Assembly: GCA_016718605.1 (NCBI GenBank) | Contig: JADKCY010000003.1 | Span: forward strand, 186,001-250,000 | Reading direction: 5' to 3' | From: Lysobacterales bacterium | GTDB lineage: Bacteria > Pseudomonadota > Gammaproteobacteria > Xanthomonadales > Xanthomonadaceae | DNA: 64,000 nt | Shown here: one piece after another, positions 1-7,689 of the stretch | Position numbering within the stretch: the stretch's first letter is position 1 | Layout: each line of letters opens with the position of its first letter | The notes under the pieces: generated by a model | Seen by the model: the letters and a program-made list of their open reading frames with translations, nothing else | What the model was told of the DNA's origin: nothing | The model's database searches: none | Position numbers and translations under genes: made by a program

Positions 1-1
1 A

Positions 2-199
2 ACCCAGAACCCGTTCTACTTGCCCATCCTCGGCGCAGTCAGCAGTCAGGCCGCCGACGAAGACTATGCCGGCATTGGCCTGCGCTGGGATTTCATGAGC
101 AACGTCGCTTTCAAGGCTGACTACACCCGCTACCGATCCGATATTCCAGGCGTGGCTGACAGCGACTTGATCTCGGCTGGCGTCGTGTTCACCTTCTGA
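2..199 (+). CDS. Porin-like outer-membrane protein, C-terminal fragment
   Basis: The last 65 residues of a beta-barrel protein enter from the left edge; the reading frame begins at base 2 and stops with TGA at 197–199. The end (…LRWDFMSNVAFKADYTRY…LISAGVVFTF) closely resembles the end of the complete porin-like protein at 873–2018 (…LRWDFLSNTALKLDYTRF…LISAGVVFSF), and it finishes in the aromatic residue typical of outer-membrane barrels. It is followed within 40 bases by a PstS-like gene, the same order as in the second module. This is therefore the first copy of a duplicated two-gene module. Substrate unknown. Confidence 0.85.
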   Translation, partial: TQNPFYLPILGAVSSQAADEDYAGIGLRWDFMSNVAFKADYTRYRSDIPGVADSDLISAGVVFTF

Positions 200-234
200 A
201 TCGTGACCCGCTCAAACCAATGCGAGGAATTTAT

Positions 235-648
235 ATGAAAACGCGAATTGCTCTGCTGGGCGGGATATTGCTGCTTGCCACTATGGAAGCACAGGCGGGT
301 GCCGTCATCGTGGCCGCCAATGCCGATGCCAGCACGCTCGACCACGCTCAAGTGCAACAGATCTTCATGGCCAAAGCCAACAAGGTGGGCAGTGCCAATG
401 CGGTATTGGTCTACCAGAAACCCGGCGCACCGACGCGCGTGGCCTTCGATGACAAAGTGCTCGGCAAACCTGGCCCGCAACTCACCGGTTACTGGTCGAA
501 ACTGATCTTCACCGGGCGCGCCAAAGCCCCACTCGAAGAAGCCACGGATGCAGGCGTAGTGGCCAAAGTGGCCAGCACGCCGGGTGCCATCGGCTATGTC
601 GACGATGCGGCAGTGGATGCCAGCGTGAAGGTGGTTTTCAACTTCTGA
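235..648 (+). CDS. PstS-like periplasmic binding protein, copy 1
   Basis: A short secreted protein of 137 residues with an N-terminal signal peptide (hydrophobic core then EAQA/GAV). The mature part resembles the small PBP-like proteins annotated as phosphate ABC transporter substrate-binding: an AVIVAAN start, a QQIFMAK segment, a YWSKLIFTG segment and a PGAIGYVD segment. The family is known, but at this length it lacks a full two-lobe PstS fold, so transport of phosphate is not established. I chose the ATG at 235 over 220 because GAGGA at 224–228 lies six bases upstream. The mature region is identical in protein sequence to the copy at 2028–2453 while the signal peptides differ. No pst permease genes are nearby. 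Confidence 0.85.
   Translation: MKTRIALLGGILLLATMEAQAGAVIVAANADASTLDHAQVQQIFMAKANKVGSANAVLVYQKPGAPTRVAFDDKVLGKPGPQLTGYWSKLIFTGRAKAPLEEATDAGVVAKVASTPGAIGYVDDAAVDASVKVVFNF
304..648 (+). repeat. Near-identical repeat, copy 1 (PstS-like mature region)
   Basis: This 345-bp block matches 2109–2453 with three differences by eye, all synonymous. The identity ends abruptly at the signal-peptide junction and at the stop codon. Confidence 0.9.
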
Positions 649-660
649 TCGCGACAACGC

Positions 661-704
661 CGCGACGCATGCCCGCGCGACGACTGCCGCGGGCATGCGT
701 CGCG
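661..704. other. Strong intergenic stem-loop
   Basis: A perfect 17-bp inverted repeat (661–677 with 688–704) encloses a 10-base loop just after the first PstS-like gene. No T-run follows, so it could be a terminator, an mRNA-stabilising structure or a recombination scar separating the two modules. Confidence 0.6.
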
Positions 705-872
705 ATGCGCAACGATGCATGGCCGACTGATCTCCTCTCGGCACATCAATTGCAAATAAAAATCCACAAACAGGTACTGACTGAATCGCATCAGCGACTC
801 ACTGGCGATCTCTGCCCAGCACCTGTCAGTGCGCCAAAACCTTGCAATGTTTGTTGCCTATGGAGATCTCTC

Positions 873-2018
873 ATGTCACTGAAATCCAAAACACTCGTGA
901 CGGCTGTCTGCGCTTTGCTGCTGGCTTCTTCCGCTCACGCAGCGGTGGATATTTCCGGCTTTGGACAAGTCGTCGTCGGCCAAGCGGGTGGCGATGCCGC
1001 GCTGTTTCCCGATTCGCTGTATGACGACAACGTCGATTGGAAGAATGAATCTTTGTTCGGTGTGCAGATCAACGCCTCGTTGAACGACACCGTCAGTGCC
1101 GTCGGCCAGATCGTGGCCTCGGGTGCGGATGACTTCGAAGCAGACTTTGCCTGGGCCTATATCAACTTCGCTTTCGAGAACGGCCTGGGCATGAAACTGG
1201 GTCGCCAACGACTAGCTTTCTATCGCTACTCCGACTATCTGGACGTCGGCTATGCCTATCCTTGGATTCGGCCACCCAGCTCCGTATACACCGCCGGCTT
1301 GCGCAATGTGGACGGCATCAGTTTCAACTACGCGCACAGCTTTGGCAGTTGGAACAGCTATGCGCAGTTCCTTTACGGTGGATACGAAGGTGACGTCAAG
1401 GTCGGCGGCGTCGTTCAGCAACAGAAAACCGAGAACCTCATGAGCTTTGTCTGGGAGCTCGACTACGACTCTTGGGCATTCCTGCGACTGAGCTATCACC
1501 TGCCGCGAAATTCCGTTCGTGGCGTCGCACTCGACACTCTGGTGGATGCGCTGATCGCGGATGGAAGGCCGGAATTGGCTAGTCGTCTGGCCACCGATGG
1601 CGATACCGCCAAGTTCTTCGAAATTGCTGGCCAGGTGGATCTTGGCAACTGGTTCGTCAATGCCGAGTTCACCTCGCGCAAGCGCGAAAATGCCGCGCAC
1701 TTTTCCGACAAACAGGACTGGTACACCAGTGTCGGCTACCGCGCAGGTGCCTTCACGCCGCTACTGACCTACGGGCATCGCTCGGGCGATCCACAACTCG
1801 AATTTCTGGACGAATTCGCGCCCAACGATCCGTTCTATAACCGAGTTCGCAACGCGATCCTCAAGGATGAACTGGACGACAGCTACATCAGTGCAGGCCT
1901 GCGCTGGGACTTTCTCTCCAACACCGCGCTCAAGCTCGACTACACGCGATTCAGTTCGGATATCAGCACACGCCTCGACGCGCATCTGATCTCTGCTGGC
2001 GTGGTCTTTTCTTTCTGA
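873..2018 (+). CDS. Porin-like outer-membrane protein, complete copy
   Basis: A 381-residue exported protein: signal peptide at residues 1–22 ending in SSAHA/AVD, then an amphipathic beta-barrel rich in aromatic and glycine residues, ending in VVFSF with a terminal phenylalanine as in outer-membrane porins. It contains a conserved-looking LGRQRLAFYRYSDYLDVGYAYP-type stretch around residue 110 that lines up with porins found beside small PstS-like proteins. I take the ATG at 873 (GGAG at 862–865) rather than the longer reading frame from 669, because a signal peptide begins exactly there. The PstS-like copy 2 starts 10 bases after the stop, indicating co-transcription. Transported solute unknown. 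Confidence 0.82.
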   Translation: MSLKSKTLVTAVCALLLASSAHAAVDISGFGQVVVGQAGGDAALFPDSLYDDNVDWKNESLFGVQINASLNDTVSAVGQIVASGADDFEADFAWAYINFAFENGLGMKLGRQRLAFYRYSDYLDVGYAYPWIRPPSSVYTAGLRNVDGISFNYAHSFGSWNSYAQFLYGGYEGDVKVGGVVQQQKTENLMSFVWELDYDSWAFLRLSYHLPRNSVRGVALDTLVDALIADGRPELASRLATDGDTAKFFEIAGQVDLGNWFVNAEFTSRKRENAAHFSDKQDWYTSVGYRAGAFTPLLTYGHRSGDPQLEFLDEFAPNDPFYNRVRNAILKDELDDSYISAGLRWDFLSNTALKLDYTRFSSDISTRLDAHLISAGVVFSF

Positions 2019-2027
2019 GGTGTTGCC

Positions 2028-2453
2028 ATGAAAACCGAATCCCCTTCTCTCACCCTGGCGCTCAGCATGGCGCTCCTCTTGTCCGCCAATGCTGCCCATG
2101 CCGGCGCGGTCATCGTGGCCGCCAATGCCGATGCCAGCACGCTCGACCACGCTCAAGTGCAACAGATTTTCATGGCCAAGGCCAACAAGGTGGGCAGTGC
2201 CAATGCAGTATTGGTCTACCAGAAACCCGGCGCACCGACGCGCGTGGCCTTCGATGACAAAGTGCTCGGCAAACCTGGCCCGCAACTCACCGGTTACTGG
2301 TCGAAACTGATCTTCACCGGGCGCGCCAAAGCCCCACTCGAAGAAGCCACGGATGCAGGCGTAGTGGCCAAAGTGGCCAGCACGCCGGGTGCCATCGGCT
2401 ATGTCGACGATGCGGCAGTGGATGCCAGCGTGAAGGTGGTTTTCAACTTCTGA
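2028..2453 (+). CDS. PstS-like periplasmic binding protein, copy 2
   Basis: A 141-residue secreted protein. The signal peptide (MKTESPSLTLALSMALLLS…AHA) is unrelated to that of copy 1, but the mature protein is the same residue for residue. It lies 10 bases behind the porin-like gene, so porin and binding protein are probably produced together, the latter in the periplasm. Function is inferred only from weak family resemblance to PstS-type proteins. A GC-rich hairpin follows immediately and probably ends the transcript. Confidence 0.85.
   Translation: MKTESPSLTLALSMALLLSANAAHAGAVIVAANADASTLDHAQVQQIFMAKANKVGSANAVLVYQKPGAPTRVAFDDKVLGKPGPQLTGYWSKLIFTGRAKAPLEEATDAGVVAKVASTPGAIGYVDDAAVDASVKVVFNF
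2109..2453 (+). repeat. Near-identical repeat, copy 2 (PstS-like mature region)
   Basis: Partner of 304–648; three synonymous differences across 345 bp. Confidence 0.9.
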
Positions 2454-2461
2454 AGCGGCGC

Positions 2462-2488
2462 TGCGCGCAGGCACGCGGCCTGCGCGCA
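2462..2488 (+). terminator. GC-rich hairpin after PstS-like copy 2
   Basis: A perfect 10-bp stem (TGCGCGCAGG at 2462–2471 with its complement at 2479–2488), seven-base loop, nine bases after the stop codon. It lacks a long T-tract, so termination is likely but not certain. Confidence 0.55.
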
Positions 2489-2550
2489 TTCGCGGTCAGT
2501 CGCCCACCGGCACACGCAAGGCCGACGGAGCACGCTGGTAGCATGTCGGC

Positions 2551-3906
2551 ATGTCCGAGACCTCATCACGCCTGCTTTCCGCCCTGCGAGACGCGCCTTC
2601 GCATGACTCGCGTGGCGTCGTGCTGGCGCTGAGCGGAGGGGTAGATTCCAGTGCGCTGCTGCACGCCTGGGTGGCGTGCCATGGGCGCGAGCATGTGCGC
2701 GTCGTGCATATCGACCACGGTTTGCAAGCGGCATCCGCAGAGTGGGTCGACCATTGTCGTCAGGTTTGCGCAGACGCCAACCTGCCCTTGCAGGTCGAGT
2801 CGCTGGCGTTGGACCCACACGCCAGCAATCTCGAAGCCACCGCACGCGAGGCACGCTACGCCGTGTTTCGAAAACACCTGCGGCCCGGCGAGTGGCTGCT
2901 GACCGCGCATCATCAGGATGATCAGGCCGAAACCTTTCTGCTGCGCGCCTTGCGTGGCGCCGGACCAACCGGGCTGGCCGCCATGCGCGCATGGCGACGC
3001 TTCGGAGCCGGACAACATTGGCGGCCCTGGTTGGGCATCTCACGTCGCGAACTCGAAGCCTATGTCGCGCTGTATGGCATCGCCCACATCGACGACCACT
3101 CGAACGGCGATCAACGCTTCGAACGCAATTTTCTTCGCCAGCAGGTCCTGCCCCTGCTGCAAACCCGCTGGCCGCAGGCCGCGCGGCAACTCGCGTTGTC
3201 GGCACACTGGTGCGCCGACGCCGACCATGCGTTGACGCAACAGGACGACGCGCTGCTGGCGTCAATCGCTGGCACACAGCCCGACGTGCTGCGCCTTGAA
3301 GACCTGCGCGCCTTGTCGGTTGCTGCACGGGCGCGGATTCTGCGTCGCTGGGTGGGGAAACTGGGCTTTCTGCCACTACCGCTGGCCAGCGTGCACGCCA
3401 TCGAGCGCGACTTGCTCCCGGCCAGACACGACAGCGACGCGCATTGTGATTGGGCACAGGGACGAATCCAGCATTGGCGCGGGCAACTGCATGCGTTGCG
3501 ATTGGCGGACACCATTCCCGACCCCTGGGATCTGTGCTGGGATGGGCAGCACCCCCTGTGTTTGCCCGATGGCGGGCAACTCGAATTGCGTCCATTGCCG
3601 TCGGGTGGCCTGGACAAGGCCCCTGCAAGCGCATGGACCCAGACCTTCGAGGTCCGCTCACGCCGCGGCGGCGAACGCATCCGACTCCCGGGTCGCGCCC
3701 ACCATCACAAACTGAAACACCTGCTGCAGCAAGCCGACTTGCCGCCTTGGCAACGCGCTGGACTGCCCCTGTTGTTCGCACCCGACGGGGAGTTGCTGGC
3801 GGCGGGCGATGTGTGCATTTCAGACCGTTTGCAGCGTCTGCTGCAGAGCGGCGGTCGCCAACTGCACTGGGTTCGCCCGGGTGCCGTTCTTCCATCTTAC
3901 AATTGA
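2551..3906 (+). CDS. tilS: tRNA(Ile)-lysidine synthase
   Basis: A 451-residue enzyme that converts the wobble C34 of tRNA-Ile(CAU) to lysidine using ATP and lysine, changing both charging and codon identity. The N-terminal PP-loop ATPase motif [12 protein letters not shown] lies at about residues 27–38, followed by HIDHG and [11 protein letters not shown] motifs typical of TilS. The C-terminal third carries the TilS C-terminal [16 protein letters not shown] motif. Length matches gammaproteobacterial TilS. It reads in the same direction as xseB and ispA downstream (33-base gap), a compact housekeeping cluster. Confidence 0.95.
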   Translation: MSETSSRLLSALRDAPSHDSRGVVLALSGGVDSSALLHAWVACHGREHVRVVHIDHGLQAASAEWVDHCRQVCADANLPLQVESLALDPHASNLEATAREARYAVFRKHLRPGEWLLTAHHQDDQAETFLLRALRGAGPTGLAAMRAWRRFGAGQHWRPWLGISRRELEAYVALYGIAHIDDHSNGDQRFERNFLRQQVLPLLQTRWPQAARQLALSAHWCADADHALTQQDDALLASIAGTQPDVLRLEDLRALSVAARARILRRWVGKLGFLPLPLASVHAIERDLLPARHDSDAHCDWAQGRIQHWRGQLHALRLADTIPDPWDLCWDGQHPLCLPDGGQLELRPLPSGGLDKAPASAWTQTFEVRSRRGGERIRLPGRAHHHKLKHLLQQADLPPWQRAGLPLLFAPDGELLAAGDVCISDRLQRLLQSGGRQLHWVRPGAVLPSYN

Positions 3907-3938
3907 CCCTCCACCCGACCGCTGGGCACACTGCACGC

Positions 3939-4199
3939 ATGTCCAAATCCAAGCCCGTCAGCACTCAAGAATCTCCCGTCGCCGGGTTTGAACGCTCGCT
4001 CGATGAGCTCGAACAACTGGTCCTGAAAATGGAAAAGGGTGATCTCGGCTTGGATGAATCGCTACAAGCCTACGAGCGCGGCGTATCGCTGTATCGCCAT
4101 TGCCAAACGGCCTTGGAACAGGCGCAATTGCGCGTGCGTTTGCTCAGTGACATCGACGATCCGGCCAGCGCACAGCCCTTCCAGCCCGATGCCCCCTGA
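3939..4199 (+). CDS. xseB: Exodeoxyribonuclease VII small subunit
   Basis: An 86-residue helical protein, usual length for XseB, which binds XseA to form exonuclease VII for single-stranded DNA degradation. The signature [20 protein letters not shown] and the following [11 protein letters not shown]…L…C are clear. The ATG at 3939 is taken because the conserved domain begins about 20 residues in. The 3' end overlaps the likely start of ispA by 11 bases, the common xseB–ispA arrangement in gammaproteobacteria. xseA is not in the window. Confidence 0.93.
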   Translation: MSKSKPVSTQESPVAGFERSLDELEQLVLKMEKGDLGLDESLQAYERGVSLYRHCQTALEQAQLRVRLLSDIDDPASAQPFQPDAP

Positions 4200-5067
4200 A
4201 TCGATGCTGCGCGATTGGTTGGCGCGCTGCGAAGCCGCTCTGGATGCGGCGCTCCCGGCGGGCGACTGCGCGCCACAGCGATTGCACAGCGCGATGCGCT
4301 ACGCGGTTCTCGGCGGCGGAAAACGTTTTCGTCCACTGCTCGTCTATGCCAGCGGCCACAGTCTTGGCGTTGCACCGGCGCACCTTGACGCGGCTGCGGT
4401 CGCCGTGGAAATGATCCATGCCTACTCGCTGATCCATGACGATCTTCCCGCCATGGACGACGATGCCCTGCGGCGTGGCCGACCGACGGTGCATATCGCG
4501 TTCGATGAGGCGACGGCCATTCTGGCCGGCGATGCCTTGCAGACCTGCGCTTTCGACACGCTCTGCCGTGCACCCGTGCCCGATGCCATCGCACGGCAGA
4601 TGCTGGCCACGCTCGCGCAGGCAACCGGGGCTGCTGGCATGGCTGGTGGCCAAGCGCTGGACATGGATGCCACTGGACAACAACAAACACTGCAAGCCCT
4701 GCAGCACATGCATGGCCTCAAGACCGGGGCGCTGATTCGCGCCTCGGTCCGGCTCGGCGCGCTGACCGCCGATGCCGATGCCGAGACACTGCGCAGCATG
4801 GACACCTTTGCCAGCGCCCTCGGTCTCGCCTTCCAGATTCGCGATGATCTGCTCGACATCGAAGGCGACGCCGCTGACCTCGGCAAGACCGCCGGCAAAG
4901 ATGCCGCGCAAGGCAAGTCCACCTATCCCGCATTGCTTGGCATGCAGGGCGCGCGAGCGGCGCTGCAAGAGCAACGACAGCGCATGGACGACGCACTGTC
5001 CGACCTCGCGGGTGACACCCGCGTACTAGCGGAACTTGCCCAACGCGCGACAGAGCGCCGTCACTGA
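4189..5067 (+). CDS. ispA: Farnesyl diphosphate synthase (polyprenyl synthetase)
   Basis: A 292-residue short-chain prenyl transferase condensing IPP with DMAPP/GPP to farnesyl diphosphate. The GGGKRFRP substrate-binding motif, the first aspartate-rich motif DDLPAMDDD and the second DDLLDIEGD are all intact; the insertion in the first motif is the bacterial FPP-synthase type. Start is ATG 4189 overlapping xseB, with ATG 4204 in frame as an alternative; neither has a strong ribosome binding site, so coupling to xseB translation is likely. dxs, often next in this cluster, is not adjacent here. Confidence 0.94.
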   Translation: MPPESMLRDWLARCEAALDAALPAGDCAPQRLHSAMRYAVLGGGKRFRPLLVYASGHSLGVAPAHLDAAAVAVEMIHAYSLIHDDLPAMDDDALRRGRPTVHIAFDEATAILAGDALQTCAFDTLCRAPVPDAIARQMLATLAQATGAAGMAGGQALDMDATGQQQTLQALQHMHGLKTGALIRASVRLGALTADADAETLRSMDTFASALGLAFQIRDDLLDIEGDAADLGKTAGKDAAQGKSTYPALLGMQGARAALQEQRQRMDDALSDLAGDTRVLAELAQRATERRH

Positions 5068-5229
5068 TCGAGCGCGGCGCCGACCATGAAGGGCCAACGC
5101 GGCCCGATCGCGTATCACCTGCCGAATGAGATTCCCGACCGCAGCGCGGCGCGGGTTTTCGCCGCTGGCGGACGGGTTGCTATAGATCCGCAGCGCCAGC
5201 AGCAATGACAATCAGCGATGGAGTACGGC

Positions 5230-6246
5230 ATGAGCATCAGTGCAGGGTTTGGATCAGGTCGCAAGAAACTGCTGCTCGCCTTGGGCACGGTGATCGTCAC
5301 GGGCAGCGCGATTCTGCTCATTGACGAATGGCTTCGCAGCCAACACGCCGAGATCAGTGCGCCGGCGGAACTGCAACAGATCGCCAACGGACTGGGCATG
5401 CAGGTCGTCTCTGCAGATTCGCAGTCCACACGCCTGTTGCCTTTGTTGCAATCCATCCCTGCCCTGTCCGGCAACTCGCTGGCGCTTGGCGACGTGCTCA
5501 TGCGTGACGATGCCGACCACACCCTGTGGCTGGTGGAATACCAACAGGACGCCACCCTGCTGCATAGCCCGAGTGGCACGGGTGCGCGTCGTCAGCGTGG
5601 CGAATTGACGCGTTTGGCGATCGTGCTCTGGCGTCGCAACGCCCACTTGCCGATCTGGGAAGGCAGCAGCGACCGCGAACTGCCAAGCGCATGGGATCGC
5701 GATATCCAGCAACGTCTCGGGCGCATTGACGACCTTTGGATCAGCACAGGAGGCGAACTGCTGGTCGCCCGTGCACGCGGTCTGGACTTCGGCCTGCAGG
5801 AAATGGTGCAGCGTCAGCAAAGTGCCGAATTTTTGCCCGGCCTGCGCAATTCCTCGCTGGCGATCGATACCCAGCGCGTACTCGATCTTGCCCAACGCAT
5901 GACGCCTGCCCTGCCCGCGCTGGCACCGGTCTATCGGCCACTGGTGGAGGTCAATCTGCCGGAAACGCGCGCGCCCGACATCCGCGCACGTCTGCAACCC
6001 ATCCTGCAACAACGCGCAGCGGTGGATGCCGAGATCGCGGCACGCAATGCCGCCGCGCGCGAAGAAATGGCAGCCCGAAGCGAAGCGAGCTACCAAGCGA
6101 TGCGTGATCACCTCGACGCGAGCCGCGAGAACCTGCGCAATCGCATCGATACACGCCAAGAAAATCGCACTGGCACCGAGCCCACGACCGAGACCGAGCA
6201 ACCGGCAGCGGTCGGCAAGGACAAGCCGGCGAGCGAGCGAGACTGA
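5230..6246 (+). CDS. Conserved hypothetical membrane-anchored protein
   Basis: A 338-residue protein I do not recognise. A single hydrophobic segment at about residues 14–33 suggests an inner-membrane anchor with the rest in the periplasm. The last 90 residues are very rich in Arg, Glu, Ala and Gln and probably form a long helix or coiled coil, followed by a Thr/Glu/Pro-rich tail. I chose ATG 5230 because GGAG at 5220–5223 precedes it by six bases; ATG 5218 is also in frame. It stands alone between ispA and a converging DUF805 gene. Confidence 0.65.
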   Translation: MSISAGFGSGRKKLLLALGTVIVTGSAILLIDEWLRSQHAEISAPAELQQIANGLGMQVVSADSQSTRLLPLLQSIPALSGNSLALGDVLMRDDADHTLWLVEYQQDATLLHSPSGTGARRQRGELTRLAIVLWRRNAHLPIWEGSSDRELPSAWDRDIQQRLGRIDDLWISTGGELLVARARGLDFGLQEMVQRQQSAEFLPGLRNSSLAIDTQRVLDLAQRMTPALPALAPVYRPLVEVNLPETRAPDIRARLQPILQQRAAVDAEIAARNAAAREEMAARSEASYQAMRDHLDASRENLRNRIDTRQENRTGTEPTTETEQPAAVGKDKPASERD

Positions 6247-6296
6247 AGACCTCAGGCACCGCGCCGCCATCGCGGCGCGATGCCCGGACACACGGC

Positions 6297-6773
6297 TCAG
6301 CCGCTGGGCAACGGCGCTTTGGGATCCTCCCCAAAGCGGTTGCTGCCGACATCACCGGACAAAAAACCCTGCTCGATCAGCGCCCATATGCCAAAGCCCA
6401 TCGATACCCAAAGCACGATGCCACCGAAGAGACCGGGCACCATCACCTCACGCCCGGCCACTTCCATCGCCTGCCACCCGATGCCGAGTGCCTGCAACAA
6501 TTGCGAAAACACGCTCGGGCCATAGAAAAACGCCAAACGCGGCATCGCATCCTTGTTGCGGTCGTGCAGCCGCTTGCTGCCCAGCATCAGCATCCCGTAC
6601 AGAAACACCAGGGACAACGCAAACATCAGCAAGCGACCGACGATACCCAAGGCCAGCAACACCGGCGACAACACGACCGCCGCCACCAGCGATGCCACCA
6701 CAATCACCAGAAATCCCTTCCACCAGGTCGTGCGCCGAATGCGTCCACTGGCATCGGTAAAGAGCTTTTTCAT
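6297..6773 (-). CDS. DUF805-family inner-membrane protein
   Basis: A 158-residue protein with about four membrane segments. It has the DUF805 layout: an N-terminal GRIRRTTWWKGF motif, a KRLHDRNKDA motif after the second helix pair and a C-terminal GDVGSNRFGEDP motif. The function of the family is unknown, though members often sit in stress or phage-related loci. It converges with the preceding hypothetical gene. The 276 bases between its start and the sigma-factor gene upstream hold nothing I can call. Confidence 0.85.
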   Translation of the reverse strand: MKKLFTDASGRIRRTTWWKGFLVIVVASLVAAVVLSPVLLALGIVGRLLMFALSLVFLYGMLMLGSKRLHDRNKDAMPRLAFFYGPSVFSQLLQALGIGWQAMEVAGREVMVPGLFGGIVLWVSMGFGIWALIEQGFLSGDVGSNRFGEDPKAPLPSG

Positions 6774-7049
6774 GCCGCCCCCATCGTCTCGAATGACATC
6801 TGCGTGCGCAGAAGGAGTCGACCCGCTGCCGAACTCTCCGCGCTATACGGGGAAAGCGCTGCGACGACCTTTAATCCGTGCGCTGGAAGCCAGTCGGGCT
6901 TTGCCGACCGAAAGCGGAAATCCGCGCCGGTGAGGCCTGTTTTTTCTCGGGTTCGCCAGCCCATGGTGGCGCCTTGGGCCAAGAATTCTGCGAAAAAGCG
7001 AACCCTTCGGGTGGCTTTGCAGCCGGCGATCCAAGACCTGACGGACTTG

Positions 7050-7622
7050 CTAAGCCCCCAACCGCGCTGCCATCCAGTGGCGCAGAAATCGCCAATCGCG
7101 TTCGACGGTCGACAGGGAAATCTGCAACGCTTCGGCGGCTTCTTCGGCGGTGAAACCCAGAAACACGCGCAACCGCACCAGATCGGCCTTGCGCGCATCC
7201 AGTTGTTCCAGTTCAGCCAGCACTTCGCTGGCGTCTTCGACATCCACGCTCATGCACTGATCCAGCCCACTCAGACTGACCCGCTGCAGATCGCCGCCAC
7301 GCTTTTGCGCATGCCGGGCACGCTGATAGTCGATCATCGCCCGCACCATCACCTGCGTGGCGTAAGCGAAAAAATGCCGCCGATTCTCGAAGTTCTGCGG
7401 CTGCGCCAGCATTTTCAACAGCGCATCGTTGGCGAACATCGCTGGCTCGTGGGTCAGCCCGTGCAAACCACCGGCATTGAGCGCCGCCAGTTCATGCGTC
7501 GCAATCTGCTGCAAACGCGCCATCACCGCCCGCGCCAAACCCTCACGCGCGGCGTTGTCACCCGCCTCCACGCGCGACAACAACCAGGTAATGCCTTGGG
7601 TCGATGAATCCGCAGTCTGCAT
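7050..7622 (-). CDS. ECF-type RNA polymerase sigma factor
   Basis: A 190-residue extracytoplasmic-function sigma factor of the type often paired with Ser/Thr kinases in Lysobacterales. Region 2 lies at about 20–105 (EPAMFANDALLKML, RRHFFAYATQVMVRAMIDYQRARHAQKRGG) and region 4 at about 125–185 with the helix-turn-helix FTAEEAAEALQISLSTVERDWRFLRHWM. Start is the ATG at 7622, preceded by GGAGGA on the minus strand; the upstream ATG lacks this. No anti-sigma gene is adjacent. A kinase of the expected partner type lies far away at 33492–36290. Confidence 0.9.
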   Translation of the reverse strand: MQTADSSTQGITWLLSRVEAGDNAAREGLARAVMARLQQIATHELAALNAGGLHGLTHEPAMFANDALLKMLAQPQNFENRRHFFAYATQVMVRAMIDYQRARHAQKRGGDLQRVSLSGLDQCMSVDVEDASEVLAELEQLDARKADLVRLRVFLGFTAEEAAEALQISLSTVERDWRFLRHWMAARLGA

Positions 7623-7689
7623 ACAGGGTCCTCCGACGCGCATGCTAGCAGTTGCCTAAGGCGTGGGATTCACCCGCTTCCAGCGTCAC

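Noticed and set aside
669..872. N-terminal extension of the porin-like frame and a reading frame through the hairpin at 661–704
   Set aside because: The signal peptide and a good ribosome binding site place the start at 873; the upstream part has no domain character.
2399..3964. A 521-codon minus-strand open frame opposite tilS
   Set aside because: Arg/Ala-rich composition and exact antisense position to tilS show it is a GC-bias shadow.
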